Under the pieces are notes generated by a model. That model was not told the origin of the DNA. It made no database searches and was given only the letters and a program-made list of their open reading frames with translations. A DNA stretch of 64,000 nt from positions 6,645,001 through 6,709,000 of the forward strand of contig NZ_CP019724.1 in NCBI RefSeq assembly GCF_002005225.1, in the 5' to 3' direction. The translations under genes and the position numbers were made by a program. Positions 1-9,882 of the stretch are shown here, one piece after another. Every line of letters begins with the position of its first letter. Position 1 is the stretch's first letter. The stretch comes from Streptomyces pactum (GTDB lineage: Bacteria; Actinomycetota; Actinomycetes; Streptomycetales; Streptomycetaceae).

Positions 1-1621
<1,621 letters not shown>

Positions 1622-1725
1622 AGTTGCTCGCGTCCACTGTGTTAGTTCTGAGACAACGAACAGTTGTCGGCTTTCGAGCTGAACAGACAATTAAAGAGTG
1701 TGCTTGTTCGCTCGAAACCATTAGG

Positions 1726-1844
1726 GTTTCGGTGGTCATAGCGTAGGGGAAACGCCCGGTTACATTTCGAACCCGGAAGCTAAGCCTTACAGCGCCGATG
1801 GTACTGCAGGGGGGACCCTGTGGGAGAGTAGGACGCCGCCGAAC
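1726..1844 (+). rRNA. rrf: 5S ribosomal RNA
   Basis: A 119-nt segment starts GTTTCGGTGGTCATAGCG and ends GGACGCCGCCGAAC. It contains the conserved loop CCCGGAAGCTAAGCC, and its ends pair (GTTTCGG with CCGAAC). It lies about 105 nt after the 23S 3' end, the normal order and spacing of a Streptomyces rrn operon. Confidence 0.96.
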
Positions 1845-1853
1845 AATCTTTGG

Positions 1854-1900
1854 AAAGGACCCCTGGTCCCCAGCGTTCAGCTGGGGACCAGGGGTCCTTT
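1854..1900 (+). terminator. rRNA operon terminator hairpin
   Basis: There is a perfect 21-bp inverted repeat (arms 1854-1874 and 1880-1900) around the 5-nt loop GTTCA. It is followed directly by CGTTTTT. It starts 10 nt after the 5S gene. A stem this long with a T-run is a strong intrinsic terminator for the rrn operon. Confidence 0.93.
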
Positions 1901-1972
1901 CGTTTTTCCAGAGCGCACCGGGTACCCGGCTGCGCGAGAATGGCTTGCAGTACCGAAGACAGGAGTCACCCG

Positions 1973-3901
1973 ATGTCCACCAACTCTCCCGACGACCGAC
2001 CGGAGCGCGACCAGCGGCGACGGGACAGTGGTGACCGCAGTGACCGGAGCGGTCAGCGCGGGGACCGGCCGTCCTTCCGTCGTGACAACGACCGCGGTGA
2101 GCGTGGCGGCTTCGGCCGGCGGGACGACAGCCGTGGCAGCGACCGTGGCCGTGGCAACGACGGCGGTGGGCCGCGTGGTGGATTCCGCCGCGATGACCGC
2201 CGTGATGACCGCCGGGACGATCGGCGGGATGACAACCGTGGTGGTGGCGGGTACGGGCGTCGTGACGACCGTGACCGTGGGCCGCGTCGTGACGACCGGG
2301 GCGGTGACCGGCCGTCCTTCCGCCGTGACGACCGCCGTGACGACCGGCCGTCCTTCCGTCGTGATGACCGCGGTGGTGACCGGCCCTCCTTCCGTCGTGA
2401 CAACGACCGCGGTGAGCGTGGCGGCTTCGGCCGGCGGGACGACAGCCGTGGCAGCGACCGTGGCCGTGGCAACGACGGCGGTGGGCCGCGTGGTGGATTC
2501 CGCCGTGATGACCGCCGGGACGATCGGCGGGATGACAACCGTGGTGGTGGCGGGTACGGGCGTCGTGACGACCGTGACCGTGGGCCGCGTCGTGACGACC
2601 GGGGCGGTGACCGGCCGTCCTTCCGCCGTGATGACCGTCGTGATGACCGGGGCGGTGACCGGCCGTCGTTCCGTCGTGATGACCGTCGTGATGACCGGGG
2701 TGGTGACCGGCCGTCGTTCCGTCGTGACGACCGTCGTGATGACCGGGGTGGTGACCGGCCGTCGTTCCGTCGTGACGACCGCCGTGACGACCGGCCGTCC
2801 TTCCGTCGTGATGACCGCCGTGACGACCGTGGCGATCGGGGCGGTTTCCGTCGTGACGACAATCGTGGTGAGCGCGGCGGCTTCGGTCGCCGTGACGACA
2901 GCCGCGGTGGCGACCGTGGTGGATACCGTGGCCGGGACGACCGCGGTGGACGTGGGCCCCGGCGCGATGACCGCGACGGGCGGCCCGGTGGTTTCCGCGG
3001 GCGGGACGACCGGCACGGCGGCGGTGGGCGTTTCCGTGAGGAGCGGGACCGTGACCGTGAGCCGATCAAGCGCCTGCCGATCCCCGAGGAGGTCACGGGC
3101 GACGAGATCGACAAGGACGTACGGCAGGAGCTGCAGAGCCTGCCCAAGACGCTCGCCGAGGACGTCGCCAGGAACCTGGTGATGGTTGCCCGGCTCATCG
3201 ACGAGGACCCGGAGACGGCGTACGCCTACTCCAAGATCGCCCTGCGTCTGGCGTCCCGTGTCGCTGCCGTACGGGAGGCGGGCGGGTTCGCCGCGTACGC
3301 CAACCAGAAGTACAGCGAGGCCCTGGCTGAGTTCCGGGCCGCGCGGCGGATGACCGGGTCCGTCGAGCTGTGGCCGGTCATGGCCGACTGCGAGCGCGGG
3401 CTCGGTCGGCCGGAGAAGGCGCTGGACATGGCCGGTGCCCCCGAGGTGCACAAGCTGGACAAGGCCGGGCAGGTCGAGATGCGGCTGGTCGCGGCCGGTG
3501 CCCGGCGTGACATGGGGCAGCTTGACGCGGCCATCGTGACTCTGCAGAGCCCCGAGCTGGCCTCCAACTCCGTACAGCCCTGGACCGCGCGGCTGCGGTA
3601 CGCCTACGCCGACGCGCTGCTGGCCGCCGGCCGGGAGCAGGAAGCGCGGGAGTGGTTCGCCAAGGCCGTGGAGTCCGACCGGGACGGCAGCACGGACGCC
3701 TCCGACCGGCTCGCCGAGATGGACGGCGTGGAGTTCATGGACGCCCTCGACGAGCGTGAGGCCGAGAGCGACGTGGCGAGCTCCCCCGGGGAGACCGGGG
3801 CCGGGGGCGGGTCCGAGGCTGAGGACGAGATCGAGGCTGAGGACGAGGCCGGGTCCGAGGCCGGTTCCGAGAGCGAGAGCACGGACGGCGAGAAGGGCTG
3901 A
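1973..3901 (+). CDS. TPR-domain protein with large Arg/Asp/Gly-rich disordered N-terminal region
   Basis: The protein has 642 residues. The ATG at 1973 is chosen because AGGAG lies at 1961-1965. An upstream in-frame start would run through the rRNA terminator. Residues ~25-365 are a low-complexity tract of RRDDRRDD, GGDRPSFRR, GERGGFGRR and GGGGYGRR units resembling RGG-type RNA-binding regions. Residues ~370-590 form an alpha-helical TPR-like domain (EALAEFRAARRMTG, EKALDMAG, LAAGREQEAREWF). A Glu/Ser/Ala-rich acidic tail closes the protein. Position and the TPR domain match the conserved gene (Rv1691-like) upstream of the HAD phosphatase in the actinobacterial tlyA-recN block. Its function is unknown; binding RNA or acting as a scaffold is inference. 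Codon choice in the repeat leaves all six frames open, so overlapping frames should be ignored. Confidence 0.88.
   Translation: MSTNSPDDRPERDQRRRDSGDRSDRSGQRGDRPSFRRDNDRGERGGFGRRDDSRGSDRGRGNDGGGPRGGFRRDDRRDDRRDDRRDDNRGGGGYGRRDDRDRGPRRDDRGGDRPSFRRDDRRDDRPSFRRDDRGGDRPSFRRDNDRGERGGFGRRDDSRGSDRGRGNDGGGPRGGFRRDDRRDDRRDDNRGGGGYGRRDDRDRGPRRDDRGGDRPSFRRDDRRDDRGGDRPSFRRDDRRDDRGGDRPSFRRDDRRDDRGGDRPSFRRDDRRDDRPSFRRDDRRDDRGDRGGFRRDDNRGERGGFGRRDDSRGGDRGGYRGRDDRGGRGPRRDDRDGRPGGFRGRDDRHGGGGRFREERDRDREPIKRLPIPEEVTGDEIDKDVRQELQSLPKTLAEDVARNLVMVARLIDEDPETAYAYSKIALRLASRVAAVREAGGFAAYANQKYSEALAEFRAARRMTGSVELWPVMADCERGLGRPEKALDMAGAPEVHKLDKAGQVEMRLVAAGARRDMGQLDAAIVTLQSPELASNSVQPWTARLRYAYADALLAAGREQEAREWFAKAVESDRDGSTDASDRLAEMDGVEFMDALDEREAESDVASSPGETGAGGGSEAEDEIEAEDEAGSEAGSESESTDGEKG
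2081..2690 (+). repeat. 315-bp segmental duplication inside the TPR protein gene
   Basis: The segment beginning CGTGACAACGACCGCGG at 2081 recurs at 2396, a 315-bp (105-codon) spacing. The second copy is nearly identical apart from a 12-nt in-frame loss of one RRDD unit. It is followed to about 2830 by 48-bp units encoding DDRGGDRPSFRRDDRR. All changes keep the frame. Confidence 0.85.
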
Positions 3902-3914
3902 CGTCCGGGACATG

Positions 3915-3959
3915 ACGGCGAAGGGGCGGGACCGTGTACCGGTCCCGCCCCTTCGCCGT
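3915..3959. terminator. Bidirectional terminator between TPR gene and DUF1015 gene
   Basis: A perfect 20-bp stem (3915-3934 with 3940-3959) has the loop TGTAC. It lies between two convergent genes, 14 nt after one stop and 6 nt from the other, so it can serve both transcripts. Confidence 0.85.
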
Positions 3960-3965
3960 GCCGTG

Positions 3966-5258
3966 TCACAGGTCCAGCGCGCGCAGTACCAGGCCCGAGG
4001 CAGGCTTCGGGCCGAAGGACGTCGACTTGCGGGGCATCGTGACGCCCTGCCGCGCCAGCTCGCGGACGACCTCCTCGCGGACCGGGTGCATCAGGACCGC
4101 CGTACCGCCGTCGCGTTCCGCCTTCTCGACGGTGGCCGCCGTGTCGTGGATGTAGGAGACGTGGGCCGCGGAGTCGTCGGGGATGTGCCAGACGTGGGCG
4201 AGGAGTGTGGCGTGCAGGACGGTGGCGTCCAGGGTCCGCCAGGCCTCGGGGCGGTCGGTGGGGACCGTGCGGGCAAGCAGGCCGGGGGCCGGCAGGTCGA
4301 CGAGGTGGAAGGCGCCGTCGCCGGCGAGGAGGAAGGCGTTGCCCGCCTCGGCCGTCTTCGCCAGGACGTCCATGGACTCCGCCAGCGGCGTGTCGAGGCG
4401 GCGGACGCGGAAGTGGCCGTCCAGGGCGGCAATGGCGTCGCTCACGGGGAGGTCGTGCAGCAGGCGGTGGATGGCGCGGACCCGGAGCGGGTAGCGGGCC
4501 GTGTCGACGAGGAGGACGAGGCCGTGGTCCCAGGGGCTGGGAGAGGGGTGCTCCGCGCGGAGCGTGCGGTAGGTCGCCCAGCGGTGGTGGCCGTCGGCGA
4601 TGAGCGCCTGGTGCCGCGCCAGCTCGGACCGGACGCGGGCCAGGTCGTCGGGGTCCGTCACCGACCACAGACGGTGGCAGAAGCCGTCCTCCGTGGTCGT
4701 CGAGAGCAGCGGCGGCTCTTCGGCGGTGCGTTCCACGACGGTGGTCGTGGCCGCGGTGGGGCCGTCGCCGCGGTAGGTGAGGAGCAGGGGCTCGAGGTTC
4801 GCGCGGGTGGACCGCATGAGTGCCGCGCGGTCGGCTACGACGTGCGGCATGACGTCCTCGTGCGGCAGGACCACCTGCTCCGACGGGTCGGACACGCGCA
4901 GGGCACCGATGAGGCCGCGTTGCAGCATGCCGTCGCCGTCGCGCTGTTCGTAGACGTACAGGCCGGGTTCGGGGTCGCAGGTGAGGACGCCTTCCGACAT
5001 CCAGCGGCGCAGAGTGTGGGCGGCCTGTTCGTTGCGTGCCTCGGGCGTCGCGGCCTGGGGCAGGATCAGGCGCACGATGTTGTGCGGGTCGGCGGACTCG
5101 AGATGGAGCAGGCCGTCGGGGCGGACCACGACGTCGTAGGGCGGCGATGTCACGGCGGCCAGGCTGCCGACCCGGTCGGGGTCGTAGCGGAGGCCTCGGA
5201 ACGGGGTGAGTTCCAGGCCCCGGCGCGCCGTTGCTTCCGGGTGACCTGCTGTGTTCAT
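3966..5258 (-). CDS. DUF1015 family protein
   Basis: The protein has 430 residues. The ATG at 5258 (MNTAGH) is chosen because conserved sequence starts right after it (LTPFRGLRYDP, SPPYDV); the longer frame has no family-like residues upstream. DUF1015 hallmarks seen are SPPYDVV near residue 38, ADPHNIVRL near 57 and IADGHHRWATYRTL near 218. The family is widespread and often called SerB-cluster or HTH-kinase-like, but its biochemical activity is unknown. It is convergent with the TPR gene and divergent from the HAD gene (73-bp gap). No clear ribosome-binding site is seen at this start, so the exact N-terminus is moderately certain. Confidence 0.87.
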   Translation of the reverse strand: MNTAGHPEATARRGLELTPFRGLRYDPDRVGSLAAVTSPPYDVVVRPDGLLHLESADPHNIVRLILPQAATPEARNEQAAHTLRRWMSEGVLTCDPEPGLYVYEQRDGDGMLQRGLIGALRVSDPSEQVVLPHEDVMPHVVADRAALMRSTRANLEPLLLTYRGDGPTAATTTVVERTAEEPPLLSTTTEDGFCHRLWSVTDPDDLARVRSELARHQALIADGHHRWATYRTLRAEHPSPSPWDHGLVLLVDTARYPLRVRAIHRLLHDLPVSDAIAALDGHFRVRRLDTPLAESMDVLAKTAEAGNAFLLAGDGAFHLVDLPAPGLLARTVPTDRPEAWRTLDATVLHATLLAHVWHIPDDSAAHVSYIHDTAATVEKAERDGGTAVLMHPVREEVVRELARQGVTMPRKSTSFGPKPASGLVLRALDL

Positions 5259-5331
5259 CCCGGCATCGTACGTGTGTCGGTGGCATGGGGGATGATCGGG
5301 GGAAAAGGCGTCGAACGAGGAGCGATGTGCA

Positions 5332-6369
5332 ATGAGCCGGAGCGTCAGGACGAGGCCCGAGGGCAGTGGGCGGGGCCTGAGCGAGGCGTACGACACGGCG
5401 CTGCTCGACCTGGACGGCGTGGTGTACGCCGGGGGGAACGCGATCGCTCACGCGGTCGACTCGCTCGCCACGGCCCGCGCGGGCGGTATGCGTCTGGCGT
5501 ACGTCACGAACAACGCGCTCCGGACTCCCGACGCGGTGGCCGGGCACCTGACCGAGCTGGGCATACCGACGGGCGCCGACGACGTCATCACGTCGGCGCA
5601 GGCGGTGGCCCGGCTGATCGCCGAGCAGGTGCCCTCGGGCGCGCGGGTGCTGGTGATCGGCGGCGACGGGCTGCGGGTGGCGCTGCGGGAGCGGGGCCTG
5701 GAGCCCGTGGAGTCGGCGGAGGACGATCCGGCGGCCGTCGTGCAGGGCTTCGGTGGACCCGAGCTGCCGTGGGGCCGGTTCGCCGAGGCCTGCTACGCCA
5801 TCGCGCGCGGCGTGCCCTGGTACGCCTCGAACACCGACCTGACGATTCCGGGCGCCCGGGGGATCGCACCGGGCAACGGCGCGGCGGTGGAGGTCGTCCG
5901 GATCGCCACCGGCGCCGATCCGCAGGTCGCGGGGAAGCCGTTGCCTCCGATGCACCGGGAGACGATCCTGCGGACCGGCGCGCAGCGGCCGTTGGTGGTC
6001 GGGGACCGGCTGGACACGGACATCGAGGGCGCGTTCAACGGAGAGGTCGACTCGCTGCTCGTCCTGACCGGCGTGACCGACGGGGCACAACTGCTGGCGG
6101 CGCCGCCGTGGCACCGGCCGACGTACGTCGACGCCGATCTGCGCGGGCTGCTCACCGGGCAGCCGGAGGTCACGGGGGACGCGGACGGGAACGGCGGCTT
6201 CCAGTGTGGGAGCTGGACGGCCACGGCGGGTGAGGAGCGGCTGGAGCTGGAGGGCGAGGGTGCGGCGCTGGACGGGTTGCGCGCGCTGTGTGCGGCGGCC
6301 TGGACGGCGGGCGGGGAGGCCGGGTGCGAGCTGGACTCGGGAAAGGCGTTGGCACGACTGGGGTTGTGA
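5332..6369 (+). CDS. HAD-superfamily IIA phosphatase (NagD/Rv1692-like)
   Basis: The protein has 345 residues. HAD motif I is DLDGVVY at residues 26-32, with nucleophile and acid Asp26/Asp28. Motif II lies in YVTNNAL. Motif III/IV includes GKPLPPM and GDRLDTDIEGAFNG near residue 224. The C2-type cap between motifs II and III places it in the NagD/pyridoxal-phosphatase subfamily. The mycobacterial gene at the same position (Rv1692) is described as a glycerol-3-phosphate phosphatase, so a small phosphorylated polyol is a plausible but unproven substrate. The C-terminal ~60 residues are an extra Glu/Ala-rich segment. GAGG at 5317-5320 is a weak ribosome-binding site for the ATG at 5332. Confidence 0.88.
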   Translation: MSRSVRTRPEGSGRGLSEAYDTALLDLDGVVYAGGNAIAHAVDSLATARAGGMRLAYVTNNALRTPDAVAGHLTELGIPTGADDVITSAQAVARLIAEQVPSGARVLVIGGDGLRVALRERGLEPVESAEDDPAAVVQGFGGPELPWGRFAEACYAIARGVPWYASNTDLTIPGARGIAPGNGAAVEVVRIATGADPQVAGKPLPPMHRETILRTGAQRPLVVGDRLDTDIEGAFNGEVDSLLVLTGVTDGAQLLAAPPWHRPTYVDADLRGLLTGQPEVTGDADGNGGFQCGSWTATAGEERLELEGEGAALDGLRALCAAAWTAGGEAGCELDSGKALARLGL

Positions 6370-6542
6370 GCCGTCGTACGGGGAAGCCAGCCGTCCGGGG
6401 CCGGCTGAGGGGCCGGCTGAGGGGCCGGAGGAGGGGCGCGTCCGCCGGGATGAGTCGCCTGCCCGCCGGGATGAGTCGCCTGCCCGTCGCGGTGCGGGCC
6501 TGCCCGCCGAGGTGGGGACCTTACGCGTCGGGACGGCAGCCC

Positions 6543-6696
6543 GGCGTGTTCGGGATGGGACCTTGGCGCGTTGGGGATGGGTCTCCGGCGTGTATGAGCT
6601 GGAACCCTGGCGCGTTGGGGAGGGAACTCCGGCGTGCTCGGGAAGGGACCTCGGCGCGCTCGGGAAGGGACCTCGGCGCGTTGGGGATGGGGAGTA
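6543..6696 (+). repeat. Seven 22-bp tandem repeats in the gap before the iron transporter
   Basis: The 395-bp gap 6370-6764 contains no credible gene. At 6543-6696 seven imperfect 22-bp units (GGCGCGTTSGGGAWGGGACCTC-like) run head to tail. Just upstream, GGGATGAGTCGCCTGCCCGCC is repeated twice near 6447-6488, and GGGGCCGGCTGA is repeated near 6396-6425. The repeats leave several overlapping open frames without family-like protein sequence. Confidence 0.8.
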
Positions 6697-6741
6697 AGTC
6701 CCGGGCCGGGGCGGGACCATGCTCGGGATCGTGATCGGTTG

Positions 6742-6760
6742 GCAGGGTAGGCTAACCTAA
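6742..6760 (+). promoter_or_regulatory. Iron box (DmdR/IdeR-type operator)
   Basis: The 19-bp GCAGGGTAGGCTAACCTAA matches the actinobacterial iron-box consensus TTAGGTTAGGCTCACCTAA at about 15 of 19 positions. It contains the TAGGCTAACCTA core. It ends 4 nt before the GTG of the first permease gene and would overlap the -10 region. Iron-bound DmdR1-type repressor would be expected to shut off the transporter. Confidence 0.85.
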
Positions 6761-6764
6761 CTGC

Positions 6765-7811
6765 GTGTTGGTCGACAGTCCCCCCGAACAGCGCGCGGAG
6801 ACCGCCCCCGCGCCGCCTTCCAAGCGCCGTGTCCTGCGTGCCGTCGGGCTGCCCGTCTCCGTGGCGGTCCTGGTGCTCATCGCGTTGACGAGCCTCGCGA
6901 TCGGCGCCAAGGACCTGTCCCTGGCGCAGGTCTGGCACGGCCTGTTCCACGACTCGGGCACGTACAGCGACATCGTGGTGAGCGAGCGGCTGTCGCGGAC
7001 CGTGCTCGGTCTGCTCGCCGGCGCCGCGCTCGGCCTCGCGGGGGCCGTGCTGCAGGCGCTCACCCGCAATCCGCTGGCCGACCCCGGCCTGCTCGGCATC
7101 AACGCGGGTGCCTCCGCGGCGGTCGTCACGGCCATCACCTTCTTCGGCGTCACCTCGCTGACCGGGTACGTGTGGTTCGCCTTCGCCGGTGCGGCGGGGG
7201 TCGGCGCGCTCGTCTGGTTCCTCGGCGGCAGCCGGGGGGCGACGCCGGTGCGGCTCGTGCTGGCCGGCACCGCGATCAGTGCCGCGCTCTTCGGCTATCT
7301 CCAGGCCGTGATGATCATGGACGACGCGGCGCTGGGCAGGATGCGTTTCTGGACGGTCGGTTCGCTCGCCTCGGCGACGAACGGCACCATCGAGGAGGTG
7401 CTGCCGTTCTTCGTGGCGGGTACGGTCCTCGCGCTCGCGCTCTCCCGCCCGCTCAACGCCATGGAGATGGGCGACGACACCGCCAGGGCCCTCGGCGCCA
7501 ACCTGAACCGCACCCGGGCGCTGTCCATGCTCGCCGCGACCGTGCTGTGCGGGGCCGCGACCGCCGCCTGCGGGCCGATCGTGTTCGTCGGCCTGATGGT
7601 CCCGCACATCGTGCGCTCCTTCACCGGGCCCGACATGCGCTGGATCCTGCCGTACGCCGCGATCCTGTCGCCCGTGCTGCTGCTCGGCGCGGACGTCCTG
7701 GGCCGGATCGTCGCCCGGCCCTCGGAGCTTCAGGTCGGCATCGTCACCGCGGTCCTGGGCGGGCCGGTCTTCATCTATCTCGTACGACGGCGGAGGACGG
7801 CCCAACTGTGA
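6765..7811 (+). CDS. FecCD-family iron-siderophore ABC transporter permease
   Basis: The protein has 348 residues and begins with GTG 6765. A short cytoplasmic N-terminus is followed by about nine to ten membrane segments typical of BtuC/FecCD permeases. Family motifs include RLSRTVLGLLAGAALGLAGA, RNPLADPGLLGINAGA and GPIVFVGLMVPHIVRSFTGPD. It is one half of a heterodimeric inner-membrane channel for Fe(III)-siderophore complexes. Its stop overlaps the next permease start (GTGA at 7808-7811), indicating translational coupling. The iron box lies 4 nt upstream and there is no Shine-Dalgarno sequence, so the mRNA may be leaderless. No substrate-binding lipoprotein gene adjoins the operon. Confidence 0.93.
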   Translation: MLVDSPPEQRAETAPAPPSKRRVLRAVGLPVSVAVLVLIALTSLAIGAKDLSLAQVWHGLFHDSGTYSDIVVSERLSRTVLGLLAGAALGLAGAVLQALTRNPLADPGLLGINAGASAAVVTAITFFGVTSLTGYVWFAFAGAAGVGALVWFLGGSRGATPVRLVLAGTAISAALFGYLQAVMIMDDAALGRMRFWTVGSLASATNGTIEEVLPFFVAGTVLALALSRPLNAMEMGDDTARALGANLNRTRALSMLAATVLCGAATAACGPIVFVGLMVPHIVRSFTGPDMRWILPYAAILSPVLLLGADVLGRIVARPSELQVGIVTAVLGGPVFIYLVRRRRTAQL

Positions 7812-7897
7812 GGAACGGGAAGGCCGTGAGGACCGGCAATGCCGTGAGGACCGGGAAAGCCGTGAGGACCGGGAAAGCCGTGAAGACCAACCGTGCC
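7808..7897 (+). repeat. 18-bp tandem repeat forming the N-terminus of the second permease
   Basis: Five units of GTGAGGACCGGGAAAGCC or a close variant run from 7808 to 7897. The two at 7844 and 7862 are identical. The period is exactly six codons, so copy-number change keeps the frame and only changes the cytoplasmic tail or moves the start. Confidence 0.85.
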
Positions 7898-8917
7898 GTG
7901 CGAAGCCCGGGTGGGCTCTCGTTCCGCCTGGACGTCCGCGCCACCGTAGTCGTCGCCCTGCTGCTGGCCGTCGCCCTGGCGGCGAGCGTCGTGCTCATCG
8001 GCACGGGCGATTTCGAGATACCGGCCGCCGACGTGGTCAGGACCCTGTTCGGCGAGGGCAACGCGAGCCAGGAGTTCATCGTCAACGAACTGCGGCTGCC
8101 GCGCGTCCTGGTCGGACTGCTGGTCGGCGCCGCGCTGGGGCTGGGCGGTGCGCTGTTCCAGGCCATCTCGCGCAACCCGCTCGGCAGTCCGGACGTGCTC
8201 GGCCTCGGGCAGGGCGCGACCGCCGGCGCCCTCACGATGATCGTCCTGTTCTCCGGCAGCTCGGCGCAGGTCACCGTCGGTGCGCTCGCGGGCGGCCTGG
8301 TGACCGGCCTCGCCATCTACCTGCTCGCCTGGAAGCGAGGGGTGCACGGGTACCGGCTGGTCCTGGTCGGCATCGGCATGTCCGCGATCGTCACGGCGGT
8401 CAACGGCTATCTGCTCACCCGTGCCGACATCGTCGACGCCTCCCGCGCCGTCGTCTGGATGACCGGTTCCCTCAACGGCCGTGACTGGGGACAGGTCTGG
8501 CCCCTGCTCGTGCTGTGCGCCGTACTCGTCCCACTCGTTCTCACCAACGGGCGGGCGCTGCGGATGATGGAGATGGGCGACGACGTCTCGTACGCCCTCG
8601 GAGTGCGCGTCGAGCGCGTGCGGGCGCTGCTGATGGTGGCCGCCGTGCTGCTCACCGCCGCGGCCACCGCCGCCGCGGGGCCGGTCAGCTTCGTGGCGCT
8701 CACCGCGCCGCAGCTCGCCCGGCGCCTGACCCGTACGCCGGGCCCCAACCTGCTGCCGTCCCTGTGCATGGGCGCCGCCCTGCTGGTCAGCGCCGACTGG
8801 ATCTCGCAGCGGGCCTTCGGAGCCGACCAGTTGCCCGTGGGAGTGGTCACCGGCGTGCTGGGCGGCGTGTACCTGCTGTGGCTGCTGGTCACCGAACGCA
8901 AGACGGGCCGGATATGA
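7808..8917 (+). CDS. FecCD-family iron-siderophore ABC transporter permease (second subunit)
   Basis: The protein has 369 residues if the GTG at 7808 is used; that start overlaps the previous stop. FecCD motifs are seen: LRLPRVLVGLLVGAALGLGGALF, RNPLGSPDVLGLGQGA and GPVSFVALTAPQLARRL. Residues ~39-369 are the membrane domain. The first ~30 residues are built from an 18-bp tandem repeat (VRTGKA-like) in which every unit begins with an in-frame GTG (7808, 7826, 7844, 7862, 7880, 7898). The true start cannot be decided from sequence. It pairs with the upstream permease and the downstream ATPase. Confidence 0.92.
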   Translation: MRNGKAVRTGNAVRTGKAVRTGKAVKTNRAVRSPGGLSFRLDVRATVVVALLLAVALAASVVLIGTGDFEIPAADVVRTLFGEGNASQEFIVNELRLPRVLVGLLVGAALGLGGALFQAISRNPLGSPDVLGLGQGATAGALTMIVLFSGSSAQVTVGALAGGLVTGLAIYLLAWKRGVHGYRLVLVGIGMSAIVTAVNGYLLTRADIVDASRAVVWMTGSLNGRDWGQVWPLLVLCAVLVPLVLTNGRALRMMEMGDDVSYALGVRVERVRALLMVAAVLLTAAATAAAGPVSFVALTAPQLARRLTRTPGPNLLPSLCMGAALLVSADWISQRAFGADQLPVGVVTGVLGGVYLLWLLVTERKTGRI

Positions 8918-8964
8918 GCGCCGGCGCCGGCACCCATAGCGGCCTGAACAACCAAAGGAGCAAC

Positions 8965-9882
8965 GTGAGCCGCCTGACAGCCGAGAACGTCACCCTCGCC
9001 TACGATCAGCGGGTCATCGCGGAGAAGCTGTCGGTGGAGATACCCGACAACTCCTTCACCGTGATCGTCGGACCGAACGCGTGCGGCAAGTCCACTCTGC
9101 TGCGGGCCCTGTCGCGGATGCTGAAGCCCAGCGAGGGCCGGGTGCTCCTCGACGGGTCGGTCATCCAGTCGATGCCCGCCAAGCAGGTCGCGCGGACCCT
9201 CGGCCTGCTGCCGCAGTCGTCCATCGCACCCGACGGGATCACCGTCGGCGACCTCGTCGGCCGCGGCCGCTACCCGCACCAGGGCATCCTGCGCCAGTGG
9301 TCGACCGAGGACGAGCGGGTCGTCCAGGAGTCGATGGCCCAGACCGGCATCTCCGAACTCGCCGACCGCTATGTCGACGAGCTCTCCGGCGGCCAGCGCC
9401 AGCGCGTGTGGATCGCCATGGCGCTCGCCCAGCAGACCCCGCTGCTGCTGCTCGACGAGCCGACGACATACCTGGACATCCAGCACCAGATCGATGTCCT
9501 CGATCTGTGTGCGGAACTCCACGAGGAGCAGGGCCGCACGCTCGTGGCCGTCCTGCACGACCTCAACCACGCCGCGCGGTACGCCACCCACCTCATCGCC
9601 CTGCGCGGCGGGGAGATCGTCGCCGAGGGCGCGCCCAAGGACATCGTCACGGCCGACCTGGTCGAGCGGGTCTTCGGGCTGCGCTGCCAGGTCATCGACG
9701 ACCCGGAGACGGGTACGCCCCTGGTGGTTCCGGCCGCGCGCAAGGCACGGGGCGGGGGCGGCGCCCGGCTCGAGAAGACGGACCAGAAGGCGGGCCAGAA
9801 GGCGAGTGAGAAGGCGGACCAGAAGGCGGACGTGAAGGCGAGCGAGAAGGTGGCGGCTGCGGCGGCTACAAAAGCTTCCTGA
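8965..9882 (+). CDS. Iron-siderophore ABC transporter ATP-binding protein (FecE/FepC-like)
   Basis: The protein has 305 residues. The GTG at 8965 is chosen because AAAGGAG sits at 8954-8960. An ATG at 8914 overlapping the permease stop would add 17 residues. Walker A is GPNACGKST near residue 31, the signature LSGGQRQRVWIAMAL near 137, Walker B LLLLDEPTTYLD near 158, and the switch His in VLHDLNHA. It energises the two FecCD permeases of the same operon at the inner membrane. The final ~38 residues are a Lys/Ala/Glu-rich repeat (QKASEKADQKAD) not typical of the family. Its 3' end overlaps the convergent SCP2-like gene by 17 bp. Confidence 0.93.
   Translation: MSRLTAENVTLAYDQRVIAEKLSVEIPDNSFTVIVGPNACGKSTLLRALSRMLKPSEGRVLLDGSVIQSMPAKQVARTLGLLPQSSIAPDGITVGDLVGRGRYPHQGILRQWSTEDERVVQESMAQTGISELADRYVDELSGGQRQRVWIAMALAQQTPLLLLDEPTTYLDIQHQIDVLDLCAELHEEQGRTLVAVLHDLNHAARYATHLIALRGGEIVAEGAPKDIVTADLVERVFGLRCQVIDDPETGTPLVVPAARKARGGGGARLEKTDQKAGQKASEKADQKADVKASEKVAAAAATKAS

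Noticed and set aside
1877..3913. A 678-residue minus-strand frame and a 384-residue alternative plus-strand frame over the TPR gene
   Set aside because: Both arise from the GC-rich repeat that lacks stop codons in all frames; they are Thr/Val- or Arg/Ser-rich low-complexity sequence. The TPR frame alone has a ribosome-binding site and a folded domain.
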